Positions 47,232-58,786 of a DNA stretch of 64,000 nucleotides are shown in pieces. Position 1 is the stretch's first letter; each line of letters starts with the position of its first letter. The stretch comes from Alopecurus myosuroides (Eukaryota > Streptophyta > Magnoliopsida > Poales > Poaceae). The position numbers and the translations under genes were made by a program. The notes beneath the pieces are model-generated. The model did not search any database and was not told the origin of the DNA. It saw only the letters and a list, made by a program, of their open reading frames with translations. The stretch covers positions 433,136,332 through 433,200,331 of the forward strand of contig CM054059.1 in the NCBI GenBank assembly GCA_028641055.1, read 5' to 3'.

Positions 47232-47830
47232 CAATACCGTTGCAGATGGGCTCCAAACCGTCGCTAAGGGCAATCCGCGACGGTTTACGCGACGGAGTGA
47301 GAACGTTCCTGATTGACTGTCACAGACGATTCTACGACGATTAAATGAACACTAAACCGTCGCGAGCTACTGGCCGGCCCAGCACAAGGCCCAACAAGGA
47401 GCGATGTTATTTTTCGTCGCAATGTGTGTACACGTGGCATCGTTTTCCGTTGCCCGTTACTGACGTAACTTCCATCCTTCTTGACGTCATCATCGTCTTG
47501 ACATTTTAAAAACGTCGCGATTGGAACTACCACTACCTCTGTTTAATGACGTCATAATAAGTGCGACGTTTACTTTCTCTTCGCGGGTACAAGCAGTATA
47601 AGGTGCCACGTGTCACTCTCATAATGTTCCACATATACGCTTATTCCCGACGAATTTATTACGTTGTCCGACGGTGCGACGTTTTAGTTCATCGTAAGAC
47701 GTCGCGAATCATGAGCCAGCACGTGTACCAACACGGCATGTCCACGTCGAAACGTTTTCGTGACGTGTTTATTTCGTCGCGATTTCCATCCAATAAGGTG
47801 CCGCCTCATGGACGTACCATATAATACCAC
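47232..47830. repeat. Left subterminal region with CGTCGC motifs
   Basis: At least ten copies of CGTCGC or its complement GCGACG occur in about 560 bp (for example AACCGTCGCTA, CGCGACGGTT, AACGTCGCGATT, TTCGTCGCGAT), in both orientations. A smaller cluster is at 59740-59908. Such repeats are the expected TNPA binding sites; the match to this element's own TNPA is inferred. Confidence 0.75.
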
Positions 47831-47998
47831 GTGTCCTCGTATTCATTAGCATGGAAAATACTATACTAGTTTTCACAGCAAAGCAAACACAACAAATACA
47901 TAAATTCCGATTAAGGTCACAACATAGCTTGCCAGCAAAGGCAGTCTAATACAGTTCAACAGACAACAAGCGGTTTCACAAAAGGGCTACTCAGTTCC

Positions 47999-50140
47999 AT
48001 ATCTCGGAGGAACTTGAGCCAACATGCCACCGATAAGGGTTTTGTACATTTCTTGACTCTTCTTCATACCTTTGTGTTCCTCCGTCATACGCAGCAATTC
48101 TTGTCGATGCTTCATCCTATCTTCATTAGCTTGTTCCTTGGCCTGCTTCAACTCATCAACTACAGACTGCAGGTCGTGCTTCTGTTTTCTCTCAGAATAA
48201 AGTTGAAGGTGAAGCTGAGACTTTGTTGATCTTGCACTGGTTGTGACCCCACCTATGGTATTAAGGAACAAAGACTTTAGACGGTTCTTGGTCAGCACGG
48301 CAACGACATCATCGGTGGCAGAAAGAGGTTCCTTGACAGCGCCATCTACTGAAGTATGTTCTAGCATATGATATTGCATTTCTTCCTATAAAGCATGTAA
48401 AAGCTTTAGATAAAATAGAAGCTGAACTAGCTTGTAAGGAACATGGATATCATGAGAGCCTTGTACATAACAAAGATGCAAATAGCAGATGACAAGCAAT
48501 TAAGCACGCATGACAAGCTTGTAAGGAACATAAATGAAAAACATCACATAACAGGCATGTAAGTAAACATGGCTGAAAATAGCAGACGACAAGCATGTAT
48601 AGAACGTAGATGAAAATGGCAGCTCACGAGGATAGATGAACTAGCAGATGAAAAGCAAGCAGCATGCATGTGCATGAACTATGAGATGACAAGCATAGGT
48701 GAAATAGCAGGGGTTTGCATCATAATTCACAAAGGGAAGCATCAGTACGTATCTAGAACAATCTATTGAGGTAATTGTTGATCCCAGGGATAAACGGGAT
48801 TCTGAGGGACTTACAATTGCTCTTTTCACGGACGAAGAGAATCCACGTATCTTGCTGTTAGCGTAGCTTTGAACAATTCAAAGGCATCTTCCCCCATGTC
48901 GCAGCAAACCTCGTAGCTACGAGAACCTGTGGCGCTATGGAACTGGATGGCCTGTCTGCTTTGCCTGGGTTTCAGACAAGCCATCTACATAAACAAAGTA
49001 TGAACTGATTAGAAACATTCCAGGTTATGGAATAGAAACAGTGGCAAGGTAGAGTGAACAAAGACAATACCTGTTTCCTGACCGAGGACCAGTTATCGAC
49101 TAGCCTGCACCATTCTGCTTCGCTCATGTGCCCAACTGCATCAGGAGGCGTTCGTACAACTCTACTCTTGTCTATAATGCTGTCAAAAAATTCTTGCTTC
49201 AGAATATGGCGTCTTTGTCTTGTACAGTTCTTGAGATGCATCTGAAGAGATTGACAAATAACAGAGTCTCTTGGGTTCAGATGAAACTTTGACTGAAACA
49301 AAATAAAGAGCACTTTTCAGTTATATGAACAACAATGGAATGAATTGGAAGGTTGGGTTACAAAACTTAAAGACACATGACCATGGTAGGAGGAAAATAT
49401 ATCTTCCCTTCCTTTGTACTCTTTCCAATGGGGGAAGATAGGGACAGTGTGCTTCACAGCTAATGAACACGCAGTAGCATACATGGCAGCAATCTTTGGG
49501 TCCACGGGCCTTGTCTTTCCCAGAGGAATAACAATTCTGATTCTTTTTCCTTTGGACATGTTTATTCTCCTCCCAGCCGTACCACTCGAAACAATGTCTT
49601 CACATGGGTAATCTACAGAAATTGTGGCATTGCTAGGGTTAATATTCTGCATTTTGGATTTCCTTCCAAACATGGCCCCTCGTAGAGCATGCAATCTCTG
49701 TGATATGTCATATTGCTCTTCATTGCAGGCACCTTGCTCCTCGACTTGGGAACCTTGCCCCTTGCCTAGGAATGGTGGCAGCTCGCCTTGCACACCTGGC
49801 AGCTCACCGTAGGGAGGTGCCTGCTCGCATTGGGCAGCTTCCTGCTGGCCTTGGGGAGCTGCCTCCACGTCTTGGACCACTGGTCGCTTGAGTTCGTCAT
49901 CTGCATACGGATGGACATGGGCAACTGCATGCTCGCGATGGGTCTTGACGCGCTTGCGTTTACAACCATGTCCACCAGGAGGCATCTTTGTCCTACCAGA
50001 TGTACTCTTGACTTTAATGTTCCTAAGCTGCACGGTTCATATGTACCAAATCAACTAGGATAGTAGCACAAAATACACGACATAACAGTAATTAAGCCAG
50101 CAGTTCCACACAACATAAGTACCTTTATTGTCGAGCTATC
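47999..50140 (-). pseudogene. TNPA-like protein gene (Transposase_24, Ptta/En/Spm type)
   Basis: A short upstream exon ends near 50125 (reads ...DSSTIK). The main exon starts at 50027 and encodes a basic N-terminus (MPPGGHGCKRKRVKTHREH), a Gln/Glu-rich linker and a conserved part (GKRIRIVIPLGKTRPVDPKI, FPHWKEYKG). Exons at 48969-49313 (HLKNCTRQRRHILKQEFFDS, MSEAEWCRLVDNWSS) and about 48800-48970 (KPRQSRQAIQFHSATGSRSY) carry the Ptta/En/Spm pattern. The last exon (47999-48379) is a coiled coil (ELKQAKEQANEDRMKHRQEL). A stop after SLRP near 48800 may be a mutation or a wrong exon end. TNPA-type proteins bind subterminal repeats in the nucleus and bring CACTA ends together. Confidence 0.7.
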
Positions 50141-50439
50141 ATGCAAGGCATGCCTTATCTAGATGGTGGACATGGTATAAATGGAAATAAATAGCTTACA
50201 CTATAAATCTAGAATTGATGATTTATGCGAATAAATGAAAATAAATAGCGTATACATGTTCTTTGCAAATAGCCTTATCTTTCATTGGGATGTGACAACA
50301 TAGAGTTAGAAAATCTTAGTGATGCAATTCGTTGTTTGACCATATCATATCAGTAATCTAATTTGTGGACCTAAGTATGATAGGATCGCATGAGAAGTGA
50401 TCTTAAGCTTTATACAAGCTCGAAAATAAGCAAACTCTG

Positions 50440-50930
50440 ACCAAAGGAACTTGACGGCTACCAGGCAGGCGAGGTGGCAGATCTTGAGGACGACCTGGAC
50501 GGCGAGGTGGCAGATCTTGACGGCGAGGTGTCAAATCTGGACGGCTAGGTGGCAGATCTGGATGGCGTCCTGGACGGCGAGGTGGAAGCCCGGGAAGGCG
50601 AGCTGAGTGGCGGGGTGGACAACCGGGGACGGCAAGGTGGAAGCCCGGGAAGGCAAGCTGCAGAGCGAGGTGGAAGACCGGGGACAGCCAGGTGGAAACC
50701 CGGGAAGGCGAGCTACAGAGCGAGGTGGAAGGCCGGGGCGGAGTAGATAGGGTTTAGGAGGAAAGGGCGATTTCAGACAAGAAGAGGAGGGGAAATTTCG
50801 GCGAGGGGGCAGATAAGAGGGAGAGGTTCGAAATTTAGGGCGGCATAGGCGCCAAAGTTTTTGGTCGATAATTTGGGTGGGCGGCGCGAAATTTTCTGCG
50901 CCTGCCAGATTTTGGTACATTGGCTGGAGA
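50440..50930 (-). promoter_or_regulatory. 5' leader and minisatellite of the TNPA-like gene
   Basis: GC-rich units such as GGCGAGGTGGCAGATC and GGCGAGGTGGAAG repeat over 50450-50740. On the minus strand they match the CCACCTCGCC repeats at 32220-32590. The 50800-50930 part matches the outer leader. A minus-strand open frame (50531-50920) exists, but the repeat content argues against a protein. Confidence 0.55.
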
Positions 50931-51060
50931 ACATTGCTGGCTGTTAGATAGATGATGGATGGCCTAAAAAGATAACCATTATTGAAATATATTATTTAAG
51001 GATAATTGGAAGACACCTATAAATTACTGACATAAACTATTACTAATAATAAATAAATTA

Positions 51061-52790
51061 CCCTACCATTGTATTGGGTGTTCCTTCGGCCTAACCTAAC
51101 ACAAACAAGAAATTGGTTCCACTTTGATACCCCTTTCCGGCTCATGTAGATGGGGCAGAACGACAATTCCGTCTATTTCCCAGCGGGGCTACGGTTTATC
51201 CGGAGAGGGGGCTCCGGATCGTCTGAATGCCACCAAATCCCATTACACGCCACACCACGTGTGATAGAGTGTGGCATGGGTCTTGGATGCCCAAGATTAA
51301 CTCGCTCTCTGTGTTAGCACCAGTGTTGGATTCTCTGTTGCGGGTTCCGGGACTAATTAATGAGAGCCCGAAACTCCCGGGTGTGACGGAACTGGGGGAA
51401 TATTGCCAAGAGGTGTGCCCTACAATTCTCTTGGGTGTTCCTTGGGCCTAACCTAACACAACCCAACAATTATTTCCACTTTGCTACCCCCTTCCGGGTT
51501 AGAGTGTCATGGTCTTGGATACCCGAGATTACCTCCCTCTATGTGTTAGGGTTTCACCGGTGTCGGATTCTCTCTCGCGGGTTCCAGGACTAATTAATGA
51601 GAGCCCAGAACTCCCGGGTGTGACAGAACTGGGGGGAATCTTGCCAGGAGGTGTGCCCTACCATTATCTTGGGGTGTTCTTGGGCCTAACCTAACACAAC
51701 CAAACAGTTAGTTCGACTTTTCTACCCCTTCCGGCTCACGTAGATGGGGAAGAACGACAATTCCGTCTTTTTCCCCAACGGGGCTATGGTTTCTCCGGAG
51801 AGGTGGCTCCAGATTTGTCTGAATGCCACCAAATCCCATGGTATACCATATCATGTGTGTTAGAGTGTGTCATGGGTGTTGGATTTCCAAGTGTCCCTCG
51901 CTCTCTATGTAAGGGCATCACCAGCGTCGGATTCTCTCTAGCGGGTTCCATGACTACTTAGAGCCCAAAACTCCCGGATTTGACGGAAATAGGGAATCTT
52001 GCCAAGAGGTGGACCCTAAAATTTTCTTTGATGTTACTTGGGCCTAACCTAACACAACCAAACATTTGGTTCCACTATGCTACCCGCTTTCGGCTCACGT
52101 AGAGGGGCCAAAACGGCAGTTGCGCCTTTTTCCCCAACGGGGCTATGGTTTCTCCGGAGGGGGGCTCCGGACCGTCTGGATGCCACCAAATCCCATGATA
52201 TACCATAACATGTGTGTTAGAGTGTGTCATGGGTCTTGGATGCCCAAGAGTCCTTGCTCTTTGAGTTAGGGCTTCACCGGCGTCATATTCTTTCTAGCGG
52301 GTTCCAGGACTATTTAGAGCCCGAAACTCCCGGATTTGACGGAACTAGGGGAATCTTGCCAAGAGGTGGACCATAACATTTTCTTTGGTGTTTCTTGGTC
52401 CTAACCTAACACAAACAAATAGTTGGTTCCACTTTGCTACCCCCTTTCGGCTCACGTAGAGGGGCCAGAACGGCAGTTCCGCCTTTCCCTCCAACGGGGC
52501 TATTGTTTTTCCGGAGGGGGCTCCGGATCGTATGAATGCCACCAAATCCCATGGTATGAAATAACATATGTGTTAGAGTGTGTCATGTGTGTTAGGGCTC
52601 CACCGGCGTCAGATTCTCTCTGGCGGGTTCCATGACTTCTTAGAGCCCGACTTCCTTCTCTATGTGTTTCTCTCTCGAATTTACATGTCCTATTGGCCCG
52701 AAACTTCCCGGAACGGAGAAACGTGAGGGAATCTTGTGAAGAGTTGGGTCATACCATTTTCTTGGGACTTTCTAGTGTCCAGCCTAACAC
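51061..52790 (+). repeat. ~360-bp satellite block inside the complete CACTA
   Basis: About five diverged monomers belong to the same satellite as 862-3650 and 25926-31740 (TTTCACCGGTGTCGGATTC, GCGGGTTCCAGGACTA, CAACGGGGCTATGGTTTCTC). They resemble the third, uniform type of 29100-31740 more than the A/B types. One monomer pair is shortened near 51497, and a TAATGAGAG insertion marks the two leftmost units. The plus-strand orientation is the same as in the outer array although the neighbouring TNPA gene is inverted. Confidence 0.88.
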
Positions 52791-53355
52791 ATCCAAGCAA
52801 GTAGATGATGATTTATCAAAAAAGGCACGATATCACTAAATAATCAACACAATTCAGATAAGCTTGGTTTTCAAAAAATTGAATCTGCATTTTGTCTTTT
52901 AAAAAAAACGGGGAAATTGTTTTTATTCTGTGAGATCAAACGGATGGAGTATTTTGTGGTTAAGTTATTATTATTCTGTATTAATTGTTTTTCTTTCCAT
53001 TTCAATTTTTTTTCTCTTTTGTGAAATGTTTTGGGCAACTGGCGCCAGGCCGGCCCTTTATTGCGTGGGAGACGCAGCGTCAACTCATTCGGGAAGGTGC
53101 GCCCTTTAATTGCGCTCACCTCCCCCTCTCTCTTCTAGTCATATCACTCGCTCTATCTCTCTCACCGCCTTCCTGAGCTTCCCCTCTCTCCGTCGGCGGG
53201 TTTTCTTCCGCCGGGACATCGACGGCACCGCGACGACCATCCTCGGCGGGAAACGAAGGCCAGGCCTCCTCTTCCTCCCTGGGCAGGCAGGATCTTCATC
53301 GGCTTTTTTTCAGATCACCGCGTGCATCGTCCCGTCCTCTTCGAGGGCTTTGGCA
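52791..53355 (+). promoter_or_regulatory. Upstream region and leader of the B3-like gene
   Basis: AT-rich sequence to about 53030 is followed by a GC- and CT-rich leader-like stretch with TCTCTCTCACCGCC and CTCCCTCTCTCTTC runs. It leads to the ATG at 53356. No clear TATA box was found. Confidence 0.4.
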
Positions 53356-53819
53356 ATGGCGGTAAGACGATATCTAACCCTCTTATCCCTTGTATGTATC
53401 GTAGATCTGTAGATTGAGCTCGATTTTTCTGCGTAGCACGACATGCACGGTAGATCTACATGTTTTTACCGTTCATTCTGCGTCTCTGCTTCGTATTTTC
53501 TCTCGTACACGTGGTTTTGTTCTATGGCTTAAGTTTGGGATATCCGGCACGCTTAGTTCATCTATTTCCACCATGATTTCGATAGGTTATGGTTTAATTC
53601 TGTACCCGATTTGGGTGCTTCAGTTAGATTAGGCTTCGATTTGGTTTTTTTTTTGTTTGACGGCTTAGATTTGGTATTTTTGCAAGGTTATTTCAATTTT
53701 GGCCAATTATTAACACTTTGGCTAATGATTTACTGAGGCCAGGTGCTAGTAGTGACTATACTTGTTGTACTTAGAAATTCTGAGGTCAGATTCATTTTTC
53801 TGTGCATTTTCCATTGTTC

Positions 53820-55440
53820 CACCTGTTTTTATTTTGTGTATCCTAATTTATCAACATGATGAATGTCCTCCTAGTTATATTCCGATGATTAAACTAGGCC
53901 ATGGTAAAGGCCGAGAGAGTGTCTAAAATACCTTGTAAATTTGAGTATTTGTATTCGTATATGATATTTTAGACACTCTCTCGGCCTTTGGTTCGCATGG
54001 CAATGATATATGAGGCTCGTATTACATTTGTTTCTATTGTTCCACTTTTCTTTGCCTTGAATGTCCTCCTAGTTATATGCCGATGATTAAACTAGGCCAT
54101 GGTAAAGGCAAAGAGAGTGTCTATAATACCTTGTAGTGTATACAATTTGACTATTTGTATTCGTATATGCTATTATAGGCACCCGCTTGGCCTTGGTTTG
54201 CATGGCAATGATATCTGAGGCTCGTATTACATTTGTTTCTATTGTTCCACATTTCTTTGCCTTGAATGTCCTCCTTGTTATATGTCGATGATTTAAACTA
54301 GGCCATGATAAATGGAAAGAGAATGGTTATAATACCTTGTAGTGTATACAATTTGAGTATCTGTATTCGTACATGCTATTATAACTAATCCTTTTTCCCT
54401 TGGTTTCCTTGCCAATGATATATGAGGCTCGTATTACATTTGTTTCCATTGTTCCACTTTTTCTTTGCCTTGAATGTCCTCGTTATATGCCGATGATTTA
54501 AAATAGGCCATGGTAAAGGCTAAGAGAGTGTCTATAATACCCTGTAGTGTATACAATTTGAGTATTTGTATTCGTATATGCTATTATAGGCACTCGACTG
54601 GCCTTTGGTTTGCATGGCAATGATATATGAGGCTCGTATTACATTTGTTTTCATTGTTCCACTTTACTTTGCCTTTAATGTCCTCGTTGTTATATGCCAA
54701 TGATTAAACTGGGCCATGGTAAAGGCAAAGAGAGTGTCTACAATACCTTGTAGTTTATACAATTTGAGTATTTGTATTCGTACATGGTATTGTAGTTACT
54801 TCTTTTTGCCTTAGTTTGCATGACAATGATATATGAGGCTTGTTTTACATTTGTTTCCATTGTTCCACTTTACTTTGCCTTGAATGTCCTCCTTGTTATA
54901 TGCCGATGATTAAATTAGGACATGGTAAAGGCAAACAGAGGGCTTCAATACCGAGTAGTGTATAGAATTTGAGTATTTGTATTCATACATGCTATTGGTG
55001 CTCTCTTGTTGCCTTTGCTTGCATGCCAATGATATATGAGGCTCGTATTACATTTGTTTCCATTGTTCCACTTTTCTTTGCCTTGAATGCCCTCCTTGTT
55101 TTATGCCGATGATTAAACTAGGCCATGGTAAAGGAAAACAGAGGGCTTCAATACCTTGTAGTGTATACAATTTGAGTATCTGTATTCGTACATGCTATTA
55201 TAAGCACTCCTTTTGCCCTTGATTTGCATGATAATGATATATGAGGCTCGCATTACATTTGTTTCCATTGTTCCACTTTTCTTCGCCTTGAATGTCCTCA
55301 TTATATGCGGATGATTTAAACTAGGCCATGGTAAAGGCAAAAAGAGTGTCTATAGTACCTTGTAGTGTATACAATTTGAGTATTTGTATTCGTACATGCT
55401 ATTATAAGCACTCTTTTTCCCTTGGTTTGCATGCCATGAT
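53820..55440 (+). repeat. ~204-bp tandem repeat in intron 1 of the B3-like gene
   Basis: The phrase GATGATT(T)AAACTAGGCCATG recurs at 53884, 54082, 54287, 54492, 54700, 54904, 55108 and 55310, spacing 198-208 bp. Each unit contains AAAGGC..GAGAGTGTCTATAATACC and a later inverted counterpart, TATTATAGGCAC..GGCCTT. In the first unit the arms (53906-53930 and 53965-53989) are perfect 25-bp complements. Confidence 0.9.
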
Positions 55441-56205
55441 AAATGCTAGGAGATCAGGTCCAATACGTGGCAGTGATACAAGGCCACGTCTTGTCTTACT
55501 TCCTGGTATTGGGCTCGTCCTTCTAGCAAGTGTTGGCAATGTGTTTATGAGGCTTGTTTTACACTTTTTTTTGCATTGTTCCATATGTGTTTATTCTGAC
55601 TGCATGTTACAATGAATTCTAAGGATGCCCCTTTAGTGCATGATCACCTATGTGTTTATGAGGCTTGTTATCACTATGCACAATTTATGAGCTTATTTGG
55701 TCAATGATGATGACTTTGATACATGTATATTTTGCTGATGCCTCACTGTCTCCACCAGATGGCCAGCAAAATTAAGAACCAGACACAAATATATGTGCCA
55801 TGTCTTTGCTTTTGCTGGCCCACCTGGTGTAGCAAAGTTGTGTATGCTTGTTGTGTCTCTATGTTCCCTGAGGCCAATGATTACAGAGCTGTGACTATAG
55901 ATGTTGGTTTGAATGTGCATGATCCCTTTAAGTCGATGATTAAAATGTGTCACCATATCATTGCAATGAGGGTTCCATAGTATCTTGTGCAATGTACAAG
56001 TATATTCATTGTGTATTGCTCTTGGTAGTGTAGAATTACTTCTTGGATAAACATGGTAGTGCTTTTATTATGAGGCATTACCAGTTGTTCGTAGTTTGGC
56101 CCAAGTTTTACATAAATGTCTCCATGAAAGAATTGTTCCTTTTAAGAACCAATCTGCTTATATGCACATTTTGTAATTTCTGCTTCTTTTTTGCTTGATT
56201 AACAG
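55441..56205 (+). other. Remaining intron 1 sequence of the B3-like gene
   Basis: This is not clearly coding. A frame at 55759-55980 (MASKIKNQTQIYVPCLCFCW) follows a good acceptor, CTCCACCAG. It could be an alternative or cryptic exon, but it ends in a stop before the next acceptor. Confidence 0.4.
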
Positions 56206-57299
56206 GGTATTCCATGCCCTGTATGCAAGAATAATTGCCCAAATGTTGATCCTTATGCATCCAAGTTCGGTGTTGCTTTACAAGAGTGTCACCTCAAGTC
56301 AGTGGTAAGAAAACAATTCTTCTTCTTACACTTGTATTATGTATTGTGTTTTTATTACAATATCTAATTTCCACGTTTCTTTTTAATTCTGAAGCACGGG
56401 TTGTACCGTGCACTGCTCGGATAGCATTCAACAAGTTAGTAGGCGAGCGTGTGCTGTTTAGTTCCCATGGCACGAAGTACACCTTTCGTGTGTCAAAAGA
56501 ACAGAGCAAGACCCGTTTGCATGGGACACAATGGGATCGGTTCATAAAGGAAAAGAACATCTCCGTGGGATGCATACTAGTGTTTTCCATGATACCAAGG
56601 CACACTATATACGTTGTTTTTATTGGCGACTCCCAAGATGACTCACTTTGCATTTCAAGCGCAGATGACTCAGATTCAAGCGCAGATGACTCAGTTTGCA
56701 GCGTAGATGGCAGTTCTGATGATGAGATGCATGATGAGGATTCTAGCAATTCTGATGGTGAGGTCCATGATGAGGATTCTGACAGTTCTGCTGATGGGAG
56801 GCATGATGATTCCAACATCGTATATGCCCAAAGGGCCCATCTCGACTATCACGAGAAGAACCGCCTGGCCCGGCTTCTACCCCTTGGACCCTATGTTGGG
56901 CTTCCTTTTATGACTCGTTTCACCATCACAAACTTGCAGCACTATACTATGGTATGTATCTATAAGACGACCTCCTCTTTTTGCAAGTAAATTTCCAAGA
57001 ACCATGAGAAGGTCTGCTAATATGGTATGTTATCTTTCATGCTTAGAAACTACCGAAGTTGATAGGGGAACACGCTGGCCTGAGGAATCATGGCCTAAGG
57101 AACACGACTTAGAGCATAAGAGCATGTCACCACCATTTCTTACAACAAAAAAACCGACGGCCGCATTATCCTCGACAAGCTGGTGTGGACGGTTTTCGTC
57201 CAAGGCAATAATTTACATAATCAGCAACCTGTTTTGATCATTGTGAGGGAGACCGATGACCCTAGGTTGGAGGCGGTCATTGAGATGGGGGTGATATAG

Positions 57300-57622
57300 A
57301 ACCGGAGCAAAGGATATGCATTGTTGGTTAAGAGACTAGGCTGCTGCTGAGCTAGGCCTATGAACTTCTTATTTTGTCTGGCTGGATTGTAATTTCGTTT
57401 GTTTCCTGGACTTGTTAAGGTTTAGTTTGTTTCGTAAACTTCTAAGGTATATTATCGCTGGTAGATCCCTTGTGCTAAAACCCGAGTAAAGATCAAATCT
57501 CTAATACTTAGCTTCTAAAACCTCGAGCTTAGATCAAATCCCTCGGGCAACTCATCACTGCAGAACTCAACAAAAGCCTGGCAAGCCAACGGTCACTGAA
57601 CTTCTCGTCCTCGTCGCATTCG
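57300..57622. other. Intergenic region between B3-like and AP2-like genes
   Basis: I see the probable 3' end of the B3-like gene and an AT-rich spacer, with no other gene. The repeated phrase AAACC(C/T)CGAG(T/C)(A/T)(A/T)AGATCAAATC occurs twice near 57478-57540. Confidence 0.35.
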
Positions 57623-57630
57623 CATAAATA
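57623..57630 (+). promoter_or_regulatory. TATA-like box of the AP2-like gene
   Basis: CATAAATA lies 139 bp before the ATG at 57769. Confidence 0.4.
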
Positions 57631-57768
57631 CGACCGAGCACGGACCACGCAACCTACCTTCTACGCCGCCGCCACAGCCCCCGACCTCCCCCTCGCTCTC
57701 GGCGCTGATTACTACATGCCTCCACAGCCTCCCGACCTCCCCCCTCACTCTCGGCGCTGATCCGCCTG

Positions 57769-58274
57769 ATGGCGCCGCGCGTGAGAAGTAGCACCGGCTT
57801 CTGAGGTGTGCAGCTGCGGCCGTCCGGGCGCTGGTCCGCGGTGATCACACACAACGGCGTGCGGTGGTGGAAGAGCACCTTCGACACGCCCGAGCTCGCC
57901 GCCCGCGCATTCGACGTGGCGGTTCGGCCGCCCGTGCGCCGAGCTCAACTTCCGGGACGTCGAGAGCAGGGAAGTTGCCGAGTTCCTCGCCCCGCATCTA
58001 AGGATTGGGATCCGCAAGGAGGAGCAGGAGAACCGCCGCGCGTTCGTGCAGCTGGGCATCCGCCGGGACGACGAGGCCACGATGAAGAGGTTCCGCGGTG
58101 ATCATCCAGATCTGGTACAGGCACAGTTGCGGCTCGACGCGAAGATGCAAGCTCGTACGGATGCTGGACCCTCCACCATCGTCGGATGAGGAGATGGACG
58201 AAGCATTCTGGGAGAGCCTTATGCAGGACTCCGATGACGACGAACTTGACGACGCATTCTGGAATGATGTGTAG
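57769..58274 (+). pseudogene. AP2/ERF-like gene carried by the CACTA, broken
   Basis: ATG at 57769 opens MAPRVRSSTGF, then TGA at 57802-57804. One C-to-T change from CGA (Arg) explains it, because the AP2 motif FRGVQLRPSGRW spans it. The domain continues SAVITHNGVRWWKSTFDTPE and LAARAFDVAV, with a small deletion and frame change near 57925, then GRPCAELNFRDVESREVAEF. A Glu/Arg-rich middle follows and, after another frame change near 58150, an acidic tail (DSDDDELDDAFWNDV) ending TAG at 58272-58274. AP2/ERF domains bind GC-rich DNA in plant transcription factors. I recognise similar AP2-like ORFs as recurrent in grass repeats. Not functional as it stands. Confidence 0.75.
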
Positions 58275-58676
58275 TGTTTCACAGTGTGGAAGATGTTGAA
58301 ACGTGTCAAAATAATCAAAATTTTGACGTTTTATGTTTTTTTTTGAGAATTTCGACGTTTTATGTGTTCGTTGAAGTTTCAACATTTCTTCCTTCTTATT
58401 TTGGGCTTCAACTGTAGTAGGATAATTATGGGCTACGAAGTGCTATAAGTCCCAATAAAAAGTGCGTGACAGGAGAGGGCCCAAGAAAGTGCCATCATGG
58501 CCCAAGTCTGGAAGCAACCACTCTTCCACTCACCGCAGTAACCCACTAACCCTGGCATGCAGCACGCCACGCGTTCGTCACGATATTGTGAACGTGAAAC
58601 GTGTCGCTTTAGTTGCGGCGGCCAGTTATTGCTCTGTCGTGCATGCGGCTCCTACGTTCCAATCCCCCTCCCGGTG
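58275..58676. other. Spacer upstream of the coiled-coil gene
   Basis: The stretch holds the 3' end of the AP2-like gene and the promoter-proximal region of the next gene. A tandem GACGTTTTATGT phrase occurs near 58324-58362. I see no gene in it. Confidence 0.35.
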
Positions 58677-58684
58677 TATAAATA
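58677..58684 (+). promoter_or_regulatory. TATA box of the coiled-coil gene
   Basis: TATAAATA lies 103 bp upstream of the ATG at 58787, in a good plant promoter context (GGTGTATAAATAGACGC). Confidence 0.7.
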
Positions 58685-58786
58685 GACGCACTCTTCAGTT
58701 CATCCTCTATTTGACTGACCGCCTCCCCTCAAGCGAAAACCCTTTGACGTAGTAGGTTCCACCGGCGATCGTTCCTCCAGGCGGCC

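Larger units (their letters stand above)
53356..57299 (+). pseudogene. Plant B3-domain-like gene carried by the CACTA
   Basis: ATGGCG (53356-53361) runs into a GTAAGA donor. Joining in phase to the acceptor at 56205 gives MAGIPCPVCKNNCPNVDPYA, a Cys-rich N-terminus (56206-56304). The next exon (from about 56395) is one base out of phase and encodes a B3-like fold (ERVLFSSHGTKYTFRVSKEQ, TQWDRFIKEKNISVGCILVF, IYVVF). An acidic Ser/Asp-rich repeat region follows (SSADDSDSSADDS). After small introns, segments near 56987-57299 (FPRTMRRSANM, KLPKLIGEHAGL, DGRIILDKLVWTVFVQGNNL, ending TAG) look like a second B3 domain. B3 domains bind DNA in plant transcription factors. Intron 1 (2.8 kb) is filled by a tandem repeat. 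Exon calls after 56950 are tentative. Confidence 0.6.

Noticed and set aside
55759..55980. Possible extra exon MASKIKNQ... of the B3-like gene
   Set aside because: A good acceptor precedes it, but the frame ends in a stop before any usable donor, and joining 53361 to 56206 gives a clean in-phase start without it.
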